NCBI RefSeq assembly: GCF_037971845.1
Contig: NZ_CP150227.1
Coordinates: 372,001-436,000 of the forward strand
Source: Paenibacillus sp. FSL R5-0766
GTDB taxonomy: Bacteria; Bacillota; Bacilli; Paenibacillales; Paenibacillaceae
Direction of reading: 5' to 3'
Length of the DNA: 64,000 nucleotides
A model generated the notes under the pieces. It worked only from the letters and a program-made list of their open reading frames with translations, ran no database searches and was not told the origin of the DNA. Below are positions 18,425 through 28,367 of this stretch, one piece after another. Made by a program: the position numbers and the translations under genes. Position 1 is the first letter of the stretch. Each line of letters starts with the position of its first letter.

Positions 18425-18530
18425 GCAGTGATAAGAATATGAGTAAATCTGCCTTTTGCAGGATGGAGAAGAGATGGATTGTGGGTTGAGCGAAACGGAA
18501 GTGTGAGTCGTTAAAATGAAAACATATATA

Positions 18531-18570
18531 GAGCAAAGAGACGATCCTTTAAAGGACCGTCTCTTTGCTC
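18531..18570. terminator. Bidirectional terminator-like hairpin between nagZ and the serine hydrolase
   Basis: Near-perfect long stem: GAGCAAAGAGACG (18531-18543) pairs with CGTCTCTTTGCTC (18558-18570), and TCCTTT/AAAGGA continues it inward. The adjacent U-tract is weak on both sides, but the hairpin sits exactly between two convergent genes. Confidence 0.75.
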
Positions 18571-18592
18571 ATTATAAGCTATTAATTATAGA

Positions 18593-19993
18593 TTATTGCA
18601 ATTGCAGGGCTTTGGCTGTCTGTGCCTCAACTTCATCCAAAAGTGAAGTCATGTCCATACCTGCGTGGTTGCCGAGCAGGATAATCGTGATATCATCGGA
18701 CAGATTACGTGAAAAGGCTGTGGCAAACCCGCCGCCACTACCGTTATGAAAGACGGTACGCTTTGCGCCATTCTCTTTGAGAATCCAGGCGTAGCCATAG
18801 TTTTTATCAGAATAAGGCTCATACATCTGTTCAATCGTATCCTGGCTTAGAATCTGGTCTGTATAGAGCGCACGATCCCATTTCAGCATATCGTCCACCG
18901 TGGAATAGATGGTTCCTGATCCGGATTGAGACACATAGTAAGGCGCAGTTACCCATGCGTTATCTTCTTGAACAAAACCACTAATCGTGTGTACTTTACG
19001 GGAAGCCTCTCCCGAATTCTTCATACCAAGTGGCTTCAGTATCGTCTGCTGCACGTAGTCGGCATAACTCATGCCAGATACCTGTTCAACGACGTATGCA
19101 AGCAAAACATAACCGCTGTTGCTGTACAGATAGGCACTCCCCGGTTCAAACTTCAGCGTTTTGTGACGAATCTCTTCTACAGTCTCTTCCATAGAAGTTC
19201 CTTCACCCCGACCAAATGCGGATGGCAGACCTGAAGTCTGGGATAACAGCATATGCAGCGTGATCTGATCTCCTTTCGGTATACCGGAGATATACTTGGA
19301 GATTGGATCTTGCACATTAATCTTACCATCCTCAACCAGGCTCAGAATGGACGCGGCCGTGAAGGATTTGCTCAGCGATGCGATTCGGGTCTTCTGATCC
19401 GGGCGATTCAGCGTCTGTTCATCGGCAAGTCCGTAGCCTTGCTTTAGAAGTACTTCACCATCGCGGGCGATCAGAGCCATACCTGGATAGTTGATCTCGC
19501 GCAGATACGTATCCACGCTGGCAACCTCGCTGTTCAGTAGGCTGACTTGATCGGTTACCATATTTACGCTCATCTGACCTGTAGCTGTGCGCTGGACCTT
19601 GATGTCTGCCTTGATTGCATTAGCCATGGCCCGGACAGGTACCATCAACGTACCGTTAACGGTACGTGAATTCACACCTGTAGCTAGATCGACCTTGTTT
19701 ACTTTAATGGAATTGCTGCCAGCCTGATGGACCAGCTTGTCTCTGCCAACGGTAATGGTAGCCGTCTTGGTGCGATTATCCCATTTCAACGTGCCTTTAA
19801 CCGATGTGACCACATCCCGCAGTGGAACAAAGGTTGAACCTTTGATGATAAGTGGTGCGTTCTTCCAGGATTGTTGCTCACCATTCACTTCAATGTGAAC
19901 TGCTTGCGTCGCCTGTGCTGCGGATGCCGTGATACCGGTTTGTCCCAGAATCGGGCCTGCGCACAGGATGAGCGCTAACAGAATGCGGAACAT
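18593..19993 (-). CDS. Secreted serine hydrolase, beta-lactamase/DD-peptidase family, with Cu-amine-oxidase N-like domain
   Basis: Penicillin-recognising-enzyme fold: SxxK as SLSK near residue 210 (nucleophile Ser), YSN near 295, and HNG near 418 in place of KTG. This motif set is typical of class-C-like esterases and D-aminopeptidases rather than true beta-lactamases. The N-terminus is a signal peptide (1 to about 26, ending ASAA), and residues 33-150 form a copper-amine-oxidase-like repeat domain, a probable wall or surface module. The ATG at 19993 has no ribosome binding site. A strong GGAAGGAGAGG lies about 60 bases upstream, directly before an in-frame ATT, so translation may begin there. 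It is convergent with nagZ. The substrate is unknown. Confidence 0.86.
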   Translation of the reverse strand: MFRILLALILCAGPILGQTGITASAAQATQAVHIEVNGEQQSWKNAPLIIKGSTFVPLRDVVTSVKGTLKWDNRTKTATITVGRDKLVHQAGSNSIKVNKVDLATGVNSRTVNGTLMVPVRAMANAIKADIKVQRTATGQMSVNMVTDQVSLLNSEVASVDTYLREINYPGMALIARDGEVLLKQGYGLADEQTLNRPDQKTRIASLSKSFTAASILSLVEDGKINVQDPISKYISGIPKGDQITLHMLLSQTSGLPSAFGRGEGTSMEETVEEIRHKTLKFEPGSAYLYSNSGYVLLAYVVEQVSGMSYADYVQQTILKPLGMKNSGEASRKVHTISGFVQEDNAWVTAPYYVSQSGSGTIYSTVDDMLKWDRALYTDQILSQDTIEQMYEPYSDKNYGYAWILKENGAKRTVFHNGSGGGFATAFSRNLSDDITIILLGNHAGMDMTSLLDEVEAQTAKALQLQ

Positions 19994-20261
19994 GGATGAA
20001 TATACCGTGGAAATACGTTGTCTTTCATGTGACTTGCGTAAGATTTGAATCCTCTCCTTCCAATCGTTTCATGAATAGCCAGCTTATGAGCATTGTAAAC
20101 GATCTCGCGTAGAGGGTCAAAACGATGAAGCGGATATAATCCATATCATCTGATCAGATCATTTAAATTAAATTTGTACTAATTTAGTATCTATACATAA
20201 TATTTTTACAGCGATTGTCCGATAAAAGGATGGGTGAAGATTATGATGGGGGATAGTTAAA

Positions 20262-22235
20262 ATGAAGAAAAGGATTCGAAATTGGTTTTCTTTAACCGTA
20301 AAAAAACGCCTGATTGCTGCATTGCTCCTGTTCCTGATAGTACCGAGCATTACCGTGGGATGGTTGTCTTATCAAAAAGCTGCTGACCAGGTTAAAATGG
20401 AAATTATTCGTTCCGCACAGGCCAAAACAGAAATGCTTAGTCTGCAGATAAATCAAATGCTCGATATGGAGAAGGATAACGCAGCGCAGATGGCTGCGGG
20501 TATTACTTCAAACGATATTATTACTAAATCCCCTGCACTGCAAAGGCAGATGGATCGGATGTCTCAGAATCATAAGGAACTGGGTGTACTTACCGCAGGT
20601 TCCGAAGATGGTAGCTGGATGAAGTCCCCTGAATCCGAGGAACAGAATTATGATCCTCGAGAACGTTCATGGTATAAGATGGGCATGTCCCAGGATGAAC
20701 CGGTAATCTCGGATACGTTCCAGTCGGCTTCGACGGGCGAATGGGTTGTGACCGCAGCGGTCAAGCTGGCTGACGGCAAAGGGGTATTCGGAGCCAATGT
20801 CAGTCTCAATCATCTGAAAGAATCCGTTGATCAGATTCGCATCGGTAAAGAGGGAAAACTGTACATGCTGGATAACGGGGGTAAATTCCTGTTCCACTAC
20901 AATATTGATTCCGGCACACAGTCGGATGAAAGCTACATTAATGAGATGTATACGAAGGAAAGTGGAACGGTGAAGTATACATATGATGGTCGCGAAGTGG
21001 AAGCTGTGTATTTCACTAATCCGGTGACGGGTTGGAAAATTGTTGGTGAGATGGTTCCTTCGGAAGCAACGGAAGCTGTAATGCCAATTTTGATCCGTTC
21101 AATTACGATTGTGGCATCTGCATTGGTTATTGGGTTGATTTTGCTTGTATTCATTATCCGCAGCATTCACCGTCCATTGCTGCAATTAACGCAGGCAGCA
21201 TCCCAAGTTAGCGCAGGGGATCTAACAGTACGTGTAGGTTTGCAGCGTAAGGATGAGTTCGGACAGCTTGGAGAAAGCTTCGATATGATGACGACTTCAC
21301 TACGTAGTGTGCTTGGAGAAGTACATGATACGTCCAGCCAGCTGGCGGCATCTTCTGAAGAACTGATGGCAAGTTCCGAGCAGACATCCAAAGCCACAGA
21401 ACAGGTGGCCGAACTGATGCAGGATGCAGCTGCGGGAACAACTTTGCAGAACAATAGTCTTGCTGCTACAGGTCAACTCGTGGGCGAAATGTCCATTGGA
21501 GTTAAAGAGATCTCATCAAGTGCTGAAGACACCGCTCGTATCGCTCTGGATGCTTCCACCAAGTCGGAAGCGGGTATGGTTACCGTGGAAGAAGCGGTTA
21601 CCCATATTCAACAGGTGAATGATGAGAGCAAAGCCATGTCTGTGGTCATTGAGGATTTGCGCGCGAAAAATGAAGAGATTCTTGTGATTGTGGCCGAGAT
21701 TACGGCCATTGCCAAGCAGACGAACATTCTTGCTTTGAATGCATCCATTGAAGCTTCAAGAGCTGGAGAGCAAGGGCGCGGATTCGCGGTTGTAGCCAAC
21801 GAAGTGAAGACACTGGCTCACAGTTCAGGCGCCTCAGCTGAGCGGATTAATGAGCTTATGCATGAGATGCAGGAGAAAACCAATGCGGTGCAATCCACCT
21901 TTGCCCGTACGGGAGAAGGTATGGTGAAGAGTTCGCAGATGGTTACAGAAGCGGGCGAAGCATTCCACAACATTCGGACTGCGGTACAGTTGGTGGCTGC
22001 ACAAGCTGGAGAAGTATCCACGGCTTCCCGTCAAATTGATGGTGGCATGAGTCATGTCAACAAGGCAGTAAGTGATACAATGGTTCTGTCGGACAGAATT
22101 GCCTCTGGAACGGAAGATGGATCAGCGGCGGCTCAAGAGCAGTTGGCTACAATGGAAGAGGTTGCAGCTTCTTCGGCAGCATTGTCACGTATGGCTGAAG
22201 ATCTGCAAAGCATGATTGAACGGTTTAAGTTGTAA
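20262..22235 (+). CDS. Methyl-accepting chemotaxis protein, dCache type
   Basis: Membrane receptor of 657 residues. Order: cytoplasmic basic N-tail, transmembrane segment 1 (about 19-37), extracellular dCache-like sensor (about 40-280, with [12 protein letters not shown], the usual dCache signature), transmembrane segment 2 (about 282-302), HAMP (about 303-355, [11 protein letters not shown]) and a signalling coiled coil whose tip reads [33 protein letters not shown]. The sensor signature is common in amino-acid-binding receptors, but the ligand cannot be assigned. GGGGGATAG precedes the start. Upstream, TCCGATAA at 20218-20225 resembles a sigma-D -10 box with a weak TAAT at the -35 position. 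Confidence 0.93.
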   Translation: MKKRIRNWFSLTVKKRLIAALLLFLIVPSITVGWLSYQKAADQVKMEIIRSAQAKTEMLSLQINQMLDMEKDNAAQMAAGITSNDIITKSPALQRQMDRMSQNHKELGVLTAGSEDGSWMKSPESEEQNYDPRERSWYKMGMSQDEPVISDTFQSASTGEWVVTAAVKLADGKGVFGANVSLNHLKESVDQIRIGKEGKLYMLDNGGKFLFHYNIDSGTQSDESYINEMYTKESGTVKYTYDGREVEAVYFTNPVTGWKIVGEMVPSEATEAVMPILIRSITIVASALVIGLILLVFIIRSIHRPLLQLTQAASQVSAGDLTVRVGLQRKDEFGQLGESFDMMTTSLRSVLGEVHDTSSQLAASSEELMASSEQTSKATEQVAELMQDAAAGTTLQNNSLAATGQLVGEMSIGVKEISSSAEDTARIALDASTKSEAGMVTVEEAVTHIQQVNDESKAMSVVIEDLRAKNEEILVIVAEITAIAKQTNILALNASIEASRAGEQGRGFAVVANEVKTLAHSSGASAERINELMHEMQEKTNAVQSTFARTGEGMVKSSQMVTEAGEAFHNIRTAVQLVAAQAGEVSTASRQIDGGMSHVNKAVSDTMVLSDRIASGTEDGSAAAQEQLATMEEVAASSAALSRMAEDLQSMIERFKL

Positions 22236-22309
22236 CAGAGATTGAAATGAGAGACAATGATTGAGGATAAATGCTTATGGAAGGTGCTGAAATGCCCTTT
22301 CTGCGATGA

Positions 22310-22342
22310 GACTGCAGGGTTGCGACCCTGCGGTCTTTTTTC
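22310..22342 (+). terminator. Terminator after the first chemotaxis receptor gene
   Basis: GACTGCAGGGT pairs with ACCCTGCGGTC around a TGCG loop, followed by six T. Confidence 0.88.
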
Positions 22343-22397
22343 TGTTGAACAAGGGGCATCCTTTATGTCTTTAAACACAGCATTCTTTTCCGTTATA

Positions 22398-22461
22398 TTG
22401 ACATATAACAAACAAAACTATATTATATCTATAAATTAACAAACAAAAATATTATTTGTTT
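22398..22461 (+). promoter_or_regulatory. Promoter of the DUF2087 gene with repeated AACAAACAAAA operators
   Basis: A near-consensus sigma-A promoter: TTGACA (22398-22403), 17 bases, TATTAT (22421-22426). The block TAACAAACAAAA occurs twice, once inside the spacer and once just downstream (from about 22438). The second copy extends to an inverted repeat, AAACAAA (22441-22447) N7 TTTGTTT (22455-22461). Placement over the promoter suggests repression, possibly by the encoded protein itself. Confidence 0.65.
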
Positions 22462-22512
22462 TATTAATATACAATTGGAATGACCATGACAATGATAAAA
22501 AGGAGCTTTTAC

Positions 22513-23709
22513 ATGAAATCATCGGAATCCTGGTTGCAAACAGCTTCATTGGAAGAGATCAAGCGTGGTTATATGGAGGAGGGTCCCGCCTATATATGTG
22601 TCTGCTGCGGATACAGGACGGAAGCGGGGATTATCTACCCTGAAGAAGGAGTGCTCTATGAGGCAGCCCGTTATATGCGAGTGCACATTGAGAAGGTTCA
22701 TGGATCGGTATTTGAATATTTGCTGGAGCTGGATAAAAGCGTAACCGGATTGTCCGATGTCCAGCGTGGATTACTGGCCCAGTTTCATGAAGGAAAGAAG
22801 GATGCTGAAGTACAGAAGGCCCTTGGTATCGGGAGTGCTTCCACGATCCGGAATCATCGATTTGTATTGAAGGAGAAGGAACGGCAGGCCAAGATATTCC
22901 TGGCATTAATGGAACTTCTCAAAAGTAAGGATACACAGGCTCCAGCCGAATGGGTGTCGCCGGTGACAAGGCATGAACATACGATCCATCCGAACTCATT
23001 TGATATTACAGAACAGGATCGGGAGAAGGTGCTAAACAAGTATTTTCCAGAGGGTACCGGTGGTCGGCTGACGACGTTTCATATGCAGCAAAAGCATAAA
23101 TATATTGTGCTCATCGAAATTGCCAAACGATTCGAGACAGTGCGCAAATATTCCGAGAAACAGGTCAATGAGCTGCTGAAGGAAGTTCATGATGATTACG
23201 TAGAAATACGGAGGTATCTCGTCGACTATGGTTTGCTGGAACGTGAGCCAGACGGCAGTCAGTATTGGCTGGGAAGCCGCGGAGATCAACAGAGCACCGA
23301 AGTTGGAAAACCGGAGCGCAAAGAAAAGGGGGAGCAGGAGAAGATGAATCGTCGCAAAGAATTGCAGGAACAGGCCAAAGAAGTTAAAACGGAAGCGGGC
23401 GTCTACCAGATTCGGAATGAACGTAACGGCAAAGTTTATATCGACAGCACACTTAACCTGAAAACCATTAACGGACAACGGTTTATGTTACAGATGGGTA
23501 GCCATCTGAATCGAAGATTGCAGGCTGAATGGAATGAATATGGAGAGAATGCGTTTGTGATCGAGGTGTTGGAGACATTGAAACAAGACGATAACCCGTA
23601 TTACGATTCCAAAGATGCACTCGCCAAATGTCTGAATCGCTGGTTTGAACAGTTAGAGCCCTACGGAGATCAAGGGTACCACGGAGATAAAAAGCAATCT
23701 GCTGAATAG
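22513..23709 (+). CDS. DUF2087 protein with zinc-finger-like N-terminus, LuxR-like HTH and degenerate GIY-YIG domain
   Basis: A 398-residue soluble protein. Visible parts: an N-terminal Cys/His cluster (C29, C31, C32, H58, H63), which could bind a metal; a LuxR-like helix-turn-helix (about 78-125, LSDVQRGLLAQFHEGKK... STIRNHRFVLKEKE); a DUF2087 domain (about 175-265, KYFPEGTGGRLTTFH... YLVDYGLLERE); a charged linker; and a GIY-YIG-like segment (about 305-375, GVYQIRNERNGKVYIDST). The second motif half reads VYID instead of YIG, so nuclease activity is doubtful. The start is ATG 22513 with AAAGGAG seven bases upstream; a longer frame from 22480 lacks a site. DUF2087 proteins are annotated as regulators, but the function is not established. 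Confidence 0.75.
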   Translation: MKSSESWLQTASLEEIKRGYMEEGPAYICVCCGYRTEAGIIYPEEGVLYEAARYMRVHIEKVHGSVFEYLLELDKSVTGLSDVQRGLLAQFHEGKKDAEVQKALGIGSASTIRNHRFVLKEKERQAKIFLALMELLKSKDTQAPAEWVSPVTRHEHTIHPNSFDITEQDREKVLNKYFPEGTGGRLTTFHMQQKHKYIVLIEIAKRFETVRKYSEKQVNELLKEVHDDYVEIRRYLVDYGLLEREPDGSQYWLGSRGDQQSTEVGKPERKEKGEQEKMNRRKELQEQAKEVKTEAGVYQIRNERNGKVYIDSTLNLKTINGQRFMLQMGSHLNRRLQAEWNEYGENAFVIEVLETLKQDDNPYYDSKDALAKCLNRWFEQLEPYGDQGYHGDKKQSAE

Positions 23710-23751
23710 GAGAGTCATTTCCCTTCTAAAATGCCTGACCTTTTATAACCC

Positions 23752-23790
23752 AAAGCCCCTTTGCCAATATGATGGCAAAGGGGCTTTTGG
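23752..23790. terminator. Bidirectional terminator between the DUF2087 and receptor genes
   Basis: Perfect 14-bp stem AAAGCCCCTTTGCC/GGCAAAGGGGCTTT around an 8-base loop, with A and T runs at the ends. It serves two convergent genes. Confidence 0.92.
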
Positions 23791-23817
23791 TGTGTACAGA
23801 TTACTTGTTATATAAGA

Positions 23818-25818
23818 TTACAGCTTGAATTGTTCCACCAGCTTCTGCAGCTTGTGAGCCAGATGGGCAAGGGAATCAGCAGAGGATGATATCTCCTGCA
23901 TGGAAGCCACTTGCTCCTCCGTAGCAGCAGAGATGTTCTCCGTTCCATCTGCATTGGTTTCCGATATGGCATGGATCTGATCAATGGATTGCACCACTTC
24001 AGCTGTACTGGCAGACATCTGTTGTGAGGCAGCTGCAATGTTCTCAAGCTGATGATTGACGACCCCAACAGCCTCACTAATCTGGGCAAAAGCTTCATCT
24101 GCAAACTGAACGGCACGAATGCCGTTGCTTACATCCTGTTGCCCGATCTGTACATTGTGATTGGCCATTGAAATCTCCTGTTGAATCGCTCCAACCATCT
24201 CTACAATCTTCTGGCCGGACAGGCTCGATTGTTCCGCCAGCTTGCGGACTTCGCTGGCAACAACGGAGAAGCCGCGTCCATGCTCACCTGCACGTGCTGC
24301 TTCTATAGAAGCATTGAGAGCAAGCAAATTGGTCTGTGCAGCGATATCTGTAATGACAGATACCATCTCACCAATGGATGTGGAATGCTGTTCAAGTCGT
24401 CCGGCAGTATCTGCCATACCTTGCACAAAGCGACTGACGCAACTCATCTCGGATACGGCCGTCTGCATGGTCGCATTCCCTTTATCCGCGAGCTCACTTG
24501 CTTGCATGGCAGCTTCGGATACTTGCTGTGTGCTGTTCGTTACCTGTCCCACACCTCCAGCAAGCTCATTCATCTGTAGTGCCGTATGTTTCAGGCTGCT
24601 TGTTTGTTTCTCAAGTCCAGCTGCGGACTCTTCCGTGATCAGGGCGACTTGCTCAGTTGCTTTGGTTGTCTCCGATGAGTTGACTGCCAATTGTGTGGAT
24701 GAGGCGGTTAACTCGTCAGCCGTGTGTCGCACGTCCTGAATAACGGTTCGCAGGGATTCGCTCATCTTATTGAAGCTGGTGCTCAGCTTGCCGAATTCAT
24801 CCTGTCCTAATACAGCAACCTCGATGGTCAGATTACCATTACTAATTTCGTCAGATGCCTTCACTAAGCGATTCAGTGGTTTGGTGATTGATTGCACAAT
24901 CCAGAAAATAATGACGGAGCTTACCGCAATTGCAATCGCTACAACGATAAGTGTGGTGTATAGGATCGGACGGACAGATGCCGTCACTTCCCCACTGTCG
25001 ATGACACCAACCACGGTCCAGCCCGTCGTTTCATTGGTGGAGAAAAAGGCGTGTTCCTGGTTTCCATTTAGTGTATAGGTCAGACTTCCATTTTTCTGTG
25101 CAAAAATATCTTTATAGGGTGCCATGGTTCCTTCGGTCCCCGGTTTCTCGGTAGGATGTACAATGATTTTGTTGGCATTATCAATGATATAGACATAACC
25201 CTTCTCGCCGATCTTCGTGGAATTAACGGTCTGGGAAAGGGCTTCAAGCGACAGGCTGACAGAGACGACACCATGGCCATCCGCTGAGGTCTGAGCTACC
25301 GAAGCAACAACATTGCCGGTATTGCTTGATATGTAGGGGGTGATTACGGTAGGGACATCTTTGTTCTGTGTAGCAGCCTGATACCACGGGCGTTCGCGCG
25401 GGTCATATCCTTCTTTGTTCACCGCAGTTACAGGGGAGTTAATATACACGCCCTGATCGGTACCGATGGAGGCAAGTTCCACGTCATCATGGGTTTCCTT
25501 ATACGCGTCGAGCAAGGTACGGATGGTCTCCGTTTCATCACCCTGATTGGGTCCGACATTGCCTGCATCCAGCTGACTTGCCAGGAAATCAACATTTTTG
25601 CGTGTTGCACCAATAATCTGGTCAATGGTCTGGTTGAGTACAGTAACACTGCTGATCGCGTTCTCATACATTTTCTCTTCAACCTTGGCATCGGCTGTTT
25701 GGAACGAGATAATGCCCAGACTGATTGTTGGAATGAGTAGCACGATGGCAAATGACAAAATCAGTTTCTCTCTCATCTGCATCGTTCTTTTGGCCCCTTG
25801 TTTACGAATTTTTTTCAT
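23818..25818 (-). CDS. Methyl-accepting chemotaxis protein, dCache type
   Basis: Receptor of 666 residues. Order: basic N-tail, transmembrane segment 1 (about 18-38, [18 protein letters not shown]), extracellular dCache (about 40-285, with [20 protein letters not shown]), transmembrane segment 2 (about 290-312), HAMP (about 313-365, [11 protein letters not shown]) and a signalling tip [25 protein letters not shown]. It is close in plan to the receptor at 20.3 kb, but the signalling domains differ in detail. The start is taken at 25818, with GAGGGGG seven bases upstream. The frame runs open to 25869, but those 17 residues are hydrophilic and lack a site. Confidence 0.93.
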   Translation of the reverse strand: MKKIRKQGAKRTMQMREKLILSFAIVLLIPTISLGIISFQTADAKVEEKMYENAISSVTVLNQTIDQIIGATRKNVDFLASQLDAGNVGPNQGDETETIRTLLDAYKETHDDVELASIGTDQGVYINSPVTAVNKEGYDPRERPWYQAATQNKDVPTVITPYISSNTGNVVASVAQTSADGHGVVSVSLSLEALSQTVNSTKIGEKGYVYIIDNANKIIVHPTEKPGTEGTMAPYKDIFAQKNGSLTYTLNGNQEHAFFSTNETTGWTVVGVIDSGEVTASVRPILYTTLIVVAIAIAVSSVIIFWIVQSITKPLNRLVKASDEISNGNLTIEVAVLGQDEFGKLSTSFNKMSESLRTVIQDVRHTADELTASSTQLAVNSSETTKATEQVALITEESAAGLEKQTSSLKHTALQMNELAGGVGQVTNSTQQVSEAAMQASELADKGNATMQTAVSEMSCVSRFVQGMADTAGRLEQHSTSIGEMVSVITDIAAQTNLLALNASIEAARAGEHGRGFSVVASEVRKLAEQSSLSGQKIVEMVGAIQQEISMANHNVQIGQQDVSNGIRAVQFADEAFAQISEAVGVVNHQLENIAAASQQMSASTAEVVQSIDQIHAISETNADGTENISAATEEQVASMQEISSSADSLAHLAHKLQKLVEQFKL

Positions 25819-26225
25819 ACACATTCCCCCTCTGTGTAACCCATCCCCATGTCTAGTGGACAAGTCCATCTGGTAAAAGATATTTCATTCCATCCTTTCC
25901 AGAAGTTTCTGGTGCTATCGTATGACAAATTTCGCGTTTATTCAACATAATTTATGAGTTTCGCGAAAATATTTTTCGATTTTGTAGGTATTTAGGATTA
26001 GATCTGTTCTATAAAAAGTAATCTGTCTCTCCCTTAGTGCACATCTTGTGGTATATTTCTGAATTAATGTGAAGTGAATTTTGCAAAATGTGAAATCCAT
26101 AAGGCATGTACCTGGTCATGTTGAATACACAAAGAAGTTGTTTTCATGAAGAGTGGACCTGGATGGATCTACATCCATATATATCGGTTTATGGGGACTG
26201 AAATTGGAGAGGGGTTGTAAGGAAG
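25819..26225. other. Intergenic region between receptor and azlC genes
   Basis: A 407-base A/T-rich gap between divergent genes. It holds the palindromic run TTTCGCGAAAA near 25970, plus an earlier AATTTCGCG half near 25930. I see no gene, RNA or convincing promoter. It should contain the promoters for both flanking genes. Confidence 0.4.
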
Positions 26226-26969
26226 TTGGACCAAAGTACACTACAGATATCTGGACAGGAGAACATGGAAGAGGTCCAGGATCAGGCTACATTCATGCAG
26301 GGGGTCAAAGATTGTATCCCAACCCTGCTTGGTTATTTAAGTATTGGCTTTGCGGCGGGTGTCATTGAAATGACCGCAGGTCTGAGTCTGGCGGAAACAG
26401 CACTGCTCAGCCTGATTTTATATGCAGGATCGGCTCAGTTCATTGCAGCAGGCATGCTCGCATCGAATGGATCAGCAGTAGCCATCATGTTCACCATATT
26501 TTTTGTGAATCTTCGCCATTTGCTGCTCAGTGCGGCTGTATCACCGTATTTTCGGCATCTGACCCCGCTTAAAAATATGTGGATTGGTTCACTGCTTACC
26601 GATGAGTCTTTCGGCGTGGCGATGACACGTGCGATTGGCAGGGAAAGGCTTAGTGAACGCTGGATGCACGGTCTGAATATTACCGCGTACCTGAACTGGT
26701 TCGTAGCCAATATGGCGGGAGCGTACTTTGGACGCTGGATCACCAACCCGGAACGACTGGGTCTGGATTATGCCCTGCCAGCGATGTTTATTGGACTGGT
26801 TGTACTCCAGTTGGTGCATCGCAAAAACAAAAAAAAACACATTAATGTGGCTATTATCGCCGTGGTCTGTGTAATCTTCGCCAGCATGGCTTCACTTGGC
26901 AGCATGAGTGTCATTGTGGCTGCGGTCATTGCGGCAACGATGGGAGTGTTCATGGAACGATGGAAGTAA
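26226..26969 (+). CDS. azlC: AzlC-family branched-chain amino-acid exporter, large subunit
   Basis: Membrane protein of up to 247 residues with about seven to eight hydrophobic segments. The family motifs are present, including GYLSIGFAAGV, LYAGSAQFIAAGML, FFVNLRHLLLS and LTDESFGVA. AzlC with AzlD exports branched-chain amino acids and analogues such as azaleucine. Start choice is uncertain: TTG 26226 follows GAGAGGGG at 11 bases, while ATG 26265 follows AGGAG at only three bases and would give 234 residues. It overlaps azlD by 10 bases, so the two subunits are coupled. The substrate range of this copy is unknown. Confidence 0.88.
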   Translation: MDQSTLQISGQENMEEVQDQATFMQGVKDCIPTLLGYLSIGFAAGVIEMTAGLSLAETALLSLILYAGSAQFIAAGMLASNGSAVAIMFTIFFVNLRHLLLSAAVSPYFRHLTPLKNMWIGSLLTDESFGVAMTRAIGRERLSERWMHGLNITAYLNWFVANMAGAYFGRWITNPERLGLDYALPAMFIGLVVLQLVHRKNKKKHINVAIIAVVCVIFASMASLGSMSVIVAAVIAATMGVFMERWK

Positions 26970-27289
26970 GATGGGATGTATTCTGGATTATTATGGGTTC
27001 GGCGCTGTTAACTTTTATCCCGCGTGTACTGCCACTGATGCTGTTCAGCAAGATACAGATTCCGATGTGGTTATTACGCTGGCTGGAGTATGTACCCGTA
27101 GCAGTCATGGCAGCGCTGATTGGTCAGGAACTGTTCATGTCGGGCAACCAGTTAGTTCCAATTACGCACAATGCAGCTCTGTGGGCCTCCCTGCCTACGA
27201 TTGCAGTAGCTATCTGGACACGCAGTCTGCTTGGAACCGTATTGGTCGGTATTGTGGCTATGATGATACTGCGATATTGGATCGGATAA
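26960..27289 (+). CDS. azlD: AzlD-family exporter, small subunit
   Basis: Membrane protein of 109 residues with four hydrophobic segments, the AzlD length and pattern (ALLTFIPRVLPLMLF, WLEYVPVAVMAALIG, then LWASLPTIAVAIWTRSLLGT). It overlaps the end of azlC by 10 bases. It is the partner subunit of the amino-acid exporter. Confidence 0.9.
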   Translation: MEVRWDVFWIIMGSALLTFIPRVLPLMLFSKIQIPMWLLRWLEYVPVAVMAALIGQELFMSGNQLVPITHNAALWASLPTIAVAIWTRSLLGTVLVGIVAMMILRYWIG

Positions 27290-27422
27290 TTGCTAGGAGA
27301 GTCATAAGATGGCGAAACTCAGTGATGAAAACGCTATTTTCTATTGTGACCGAAAGGGATAAAATGGAGACTGAGGTGTTCAGTGTTTCCATTTTGCACA
27401 AGAGGAAGGAACGATTTCAATC

Positions 27423-28079
27423 ATGAGTACAAGTCCATCCGTTATATTGTTTCAGGGAGACTCGATTACAGATGGGGGAAGATCACGTAATGATGATCCA
27501 AATCATTTTCTCGGACACGGGTATGCGTATCTGATCTCCAGCAAACTGGGTATGGAACTGGCGGGCAAGCAAAAGACCTTCTATAACAGAGGCATCAGCG
27601 GGGATCGGGCATCGGACCTGTACGCACGCTGGAATGAGGATACCATTAGTCTAAAACCGGACCTGATCAGCATCCTGATTGGGGTTAATGATGCCTGGCG
27701 CACGATGAATGGTGAACCTAGCGGGGTAACGGATCGTTTCGGACGGGCGTATCGCCATTTGCTCGAAGAAACTCGGGAAGTAATGCCGGATACGGGGCTG
27801 ATTTTGATGGAGCCGTTTATTCTGAGAACTGGAGCGACTGCGGAGAAATGGGAAGCCTGGGAAGAGTATATCGGTCAATATCAGAAACTGGCCCAAGGTC
27901 TTGCTGAAGAATTCGGAGCGGTGTGGGTGCCATTGCAGCAAACGTTCAATGATGCTCTGAAGCAGGCGGATGCAGCCTACTGGTTGTGGGATGGCGTACA
28001 TCCAACCGCAGCAGGTCATGAGCTGATTGCACGCCAATGGTTGTCTGTTGTACAGAATTCTTCGCTTGCGATTGTGTAA
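27423..28079 (+). CDS. SGNH/GDSL hydrolase
   Basis: Serine esterase of the SGNH fold, 218 residues, no signal peptide. Block I GDSITDGG (Ser near 15), the block II Gly in NRGISGDRASDL, block III GVNDAW (Asn) and block V DGVHPT (Asp and His) are all present, so the active site is complete. Close relatives include carbohydrate acetyl-esterases and lysophospholipases, and the carbohydrate enzymes that follow make the first plausible. AGGAAGGAACG lies before ATG 27423. It is followed by a terminator, so it is probably its own unit. Confidence 0.88.
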   Translation: MSTSPSVILFQGDSITDGGRSRNDDPNHFLGHGYAYLISSKLGMELAGKQKTFYNRGISGDRASDLYARWNEDTISLKPDLISILIGVNDAWRTMNGEPSGVTDRFGRAYRHLLEETREVMPDTGLILMEPFILRTGATAEKWEAWEEYIGQYQKLAQGLAEEFGAVWVPLQQTFNDALKQADAAYWLWDGVHPTAAGHELIARQWLSVVQNSSLAIV

Positions 28080-28181
28080 CGACAACAACAGCGGACAGTT
28101 GCGGTATGGGCAGCAGCATTAAAGATATTCAGGATTAGTTGAGGACATAAGATAGTTAAGAAGATGAGATAGCCATAAAAA

Positions 28182-28240
28182 GCCTGTGGTGACAGGCCGA
28201 ATACAACGGAGGACCTGACGAAGGTTCTTCGTTTTTTTTG
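28182..28240 (+). terminator. Terminator pair after the SGNH hydrolase
   Basis: Two hairpins: GCCTGT/ACAGGC (28182-28197), and ACGAAG/CTTCGT (28218-28232) followed by seven further T. The second is a standard intrinsic terminator. Confidence 0.8.
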
Positions 28241-28319
28241 GTTAGGAAGGAGAAGACGTAACGTCGTGGAAAGGATTCTAATGGATAATTCTTCAAAAGT
28301 GCTATTATATCCGGTAAAA

Positions 28320-28340
28320 TGAAATCGATTACATTATAAT
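28320..28340 (+). promoter_or_regulatory. cre site (CcpA) over the promoter of the heparinase-GH88 operon
   Basis: TGAAATCGATTACA (28320-28333) matches every fixed position of the Bacillus cre consensus TGWAANCGNTNWCA. A TATAAT -10 box (28335-28340) follows directly and no good -35 box is seen. Repression by CcpA when preferred sugars are present is inferred from this arrangement. Confidence 0.72.
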
Positions 28341-28367
28341 GTGAGTATGACAATCCATTAACGAAGA

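Noticed and set aside
20160..20230. Sigma-D promoter for the first chemotaxis receptor
   Set aside because: The -10 box TCCGATAA is close to consensus but the -35 is weak (TAAT), so I mention it only within the gene entry.
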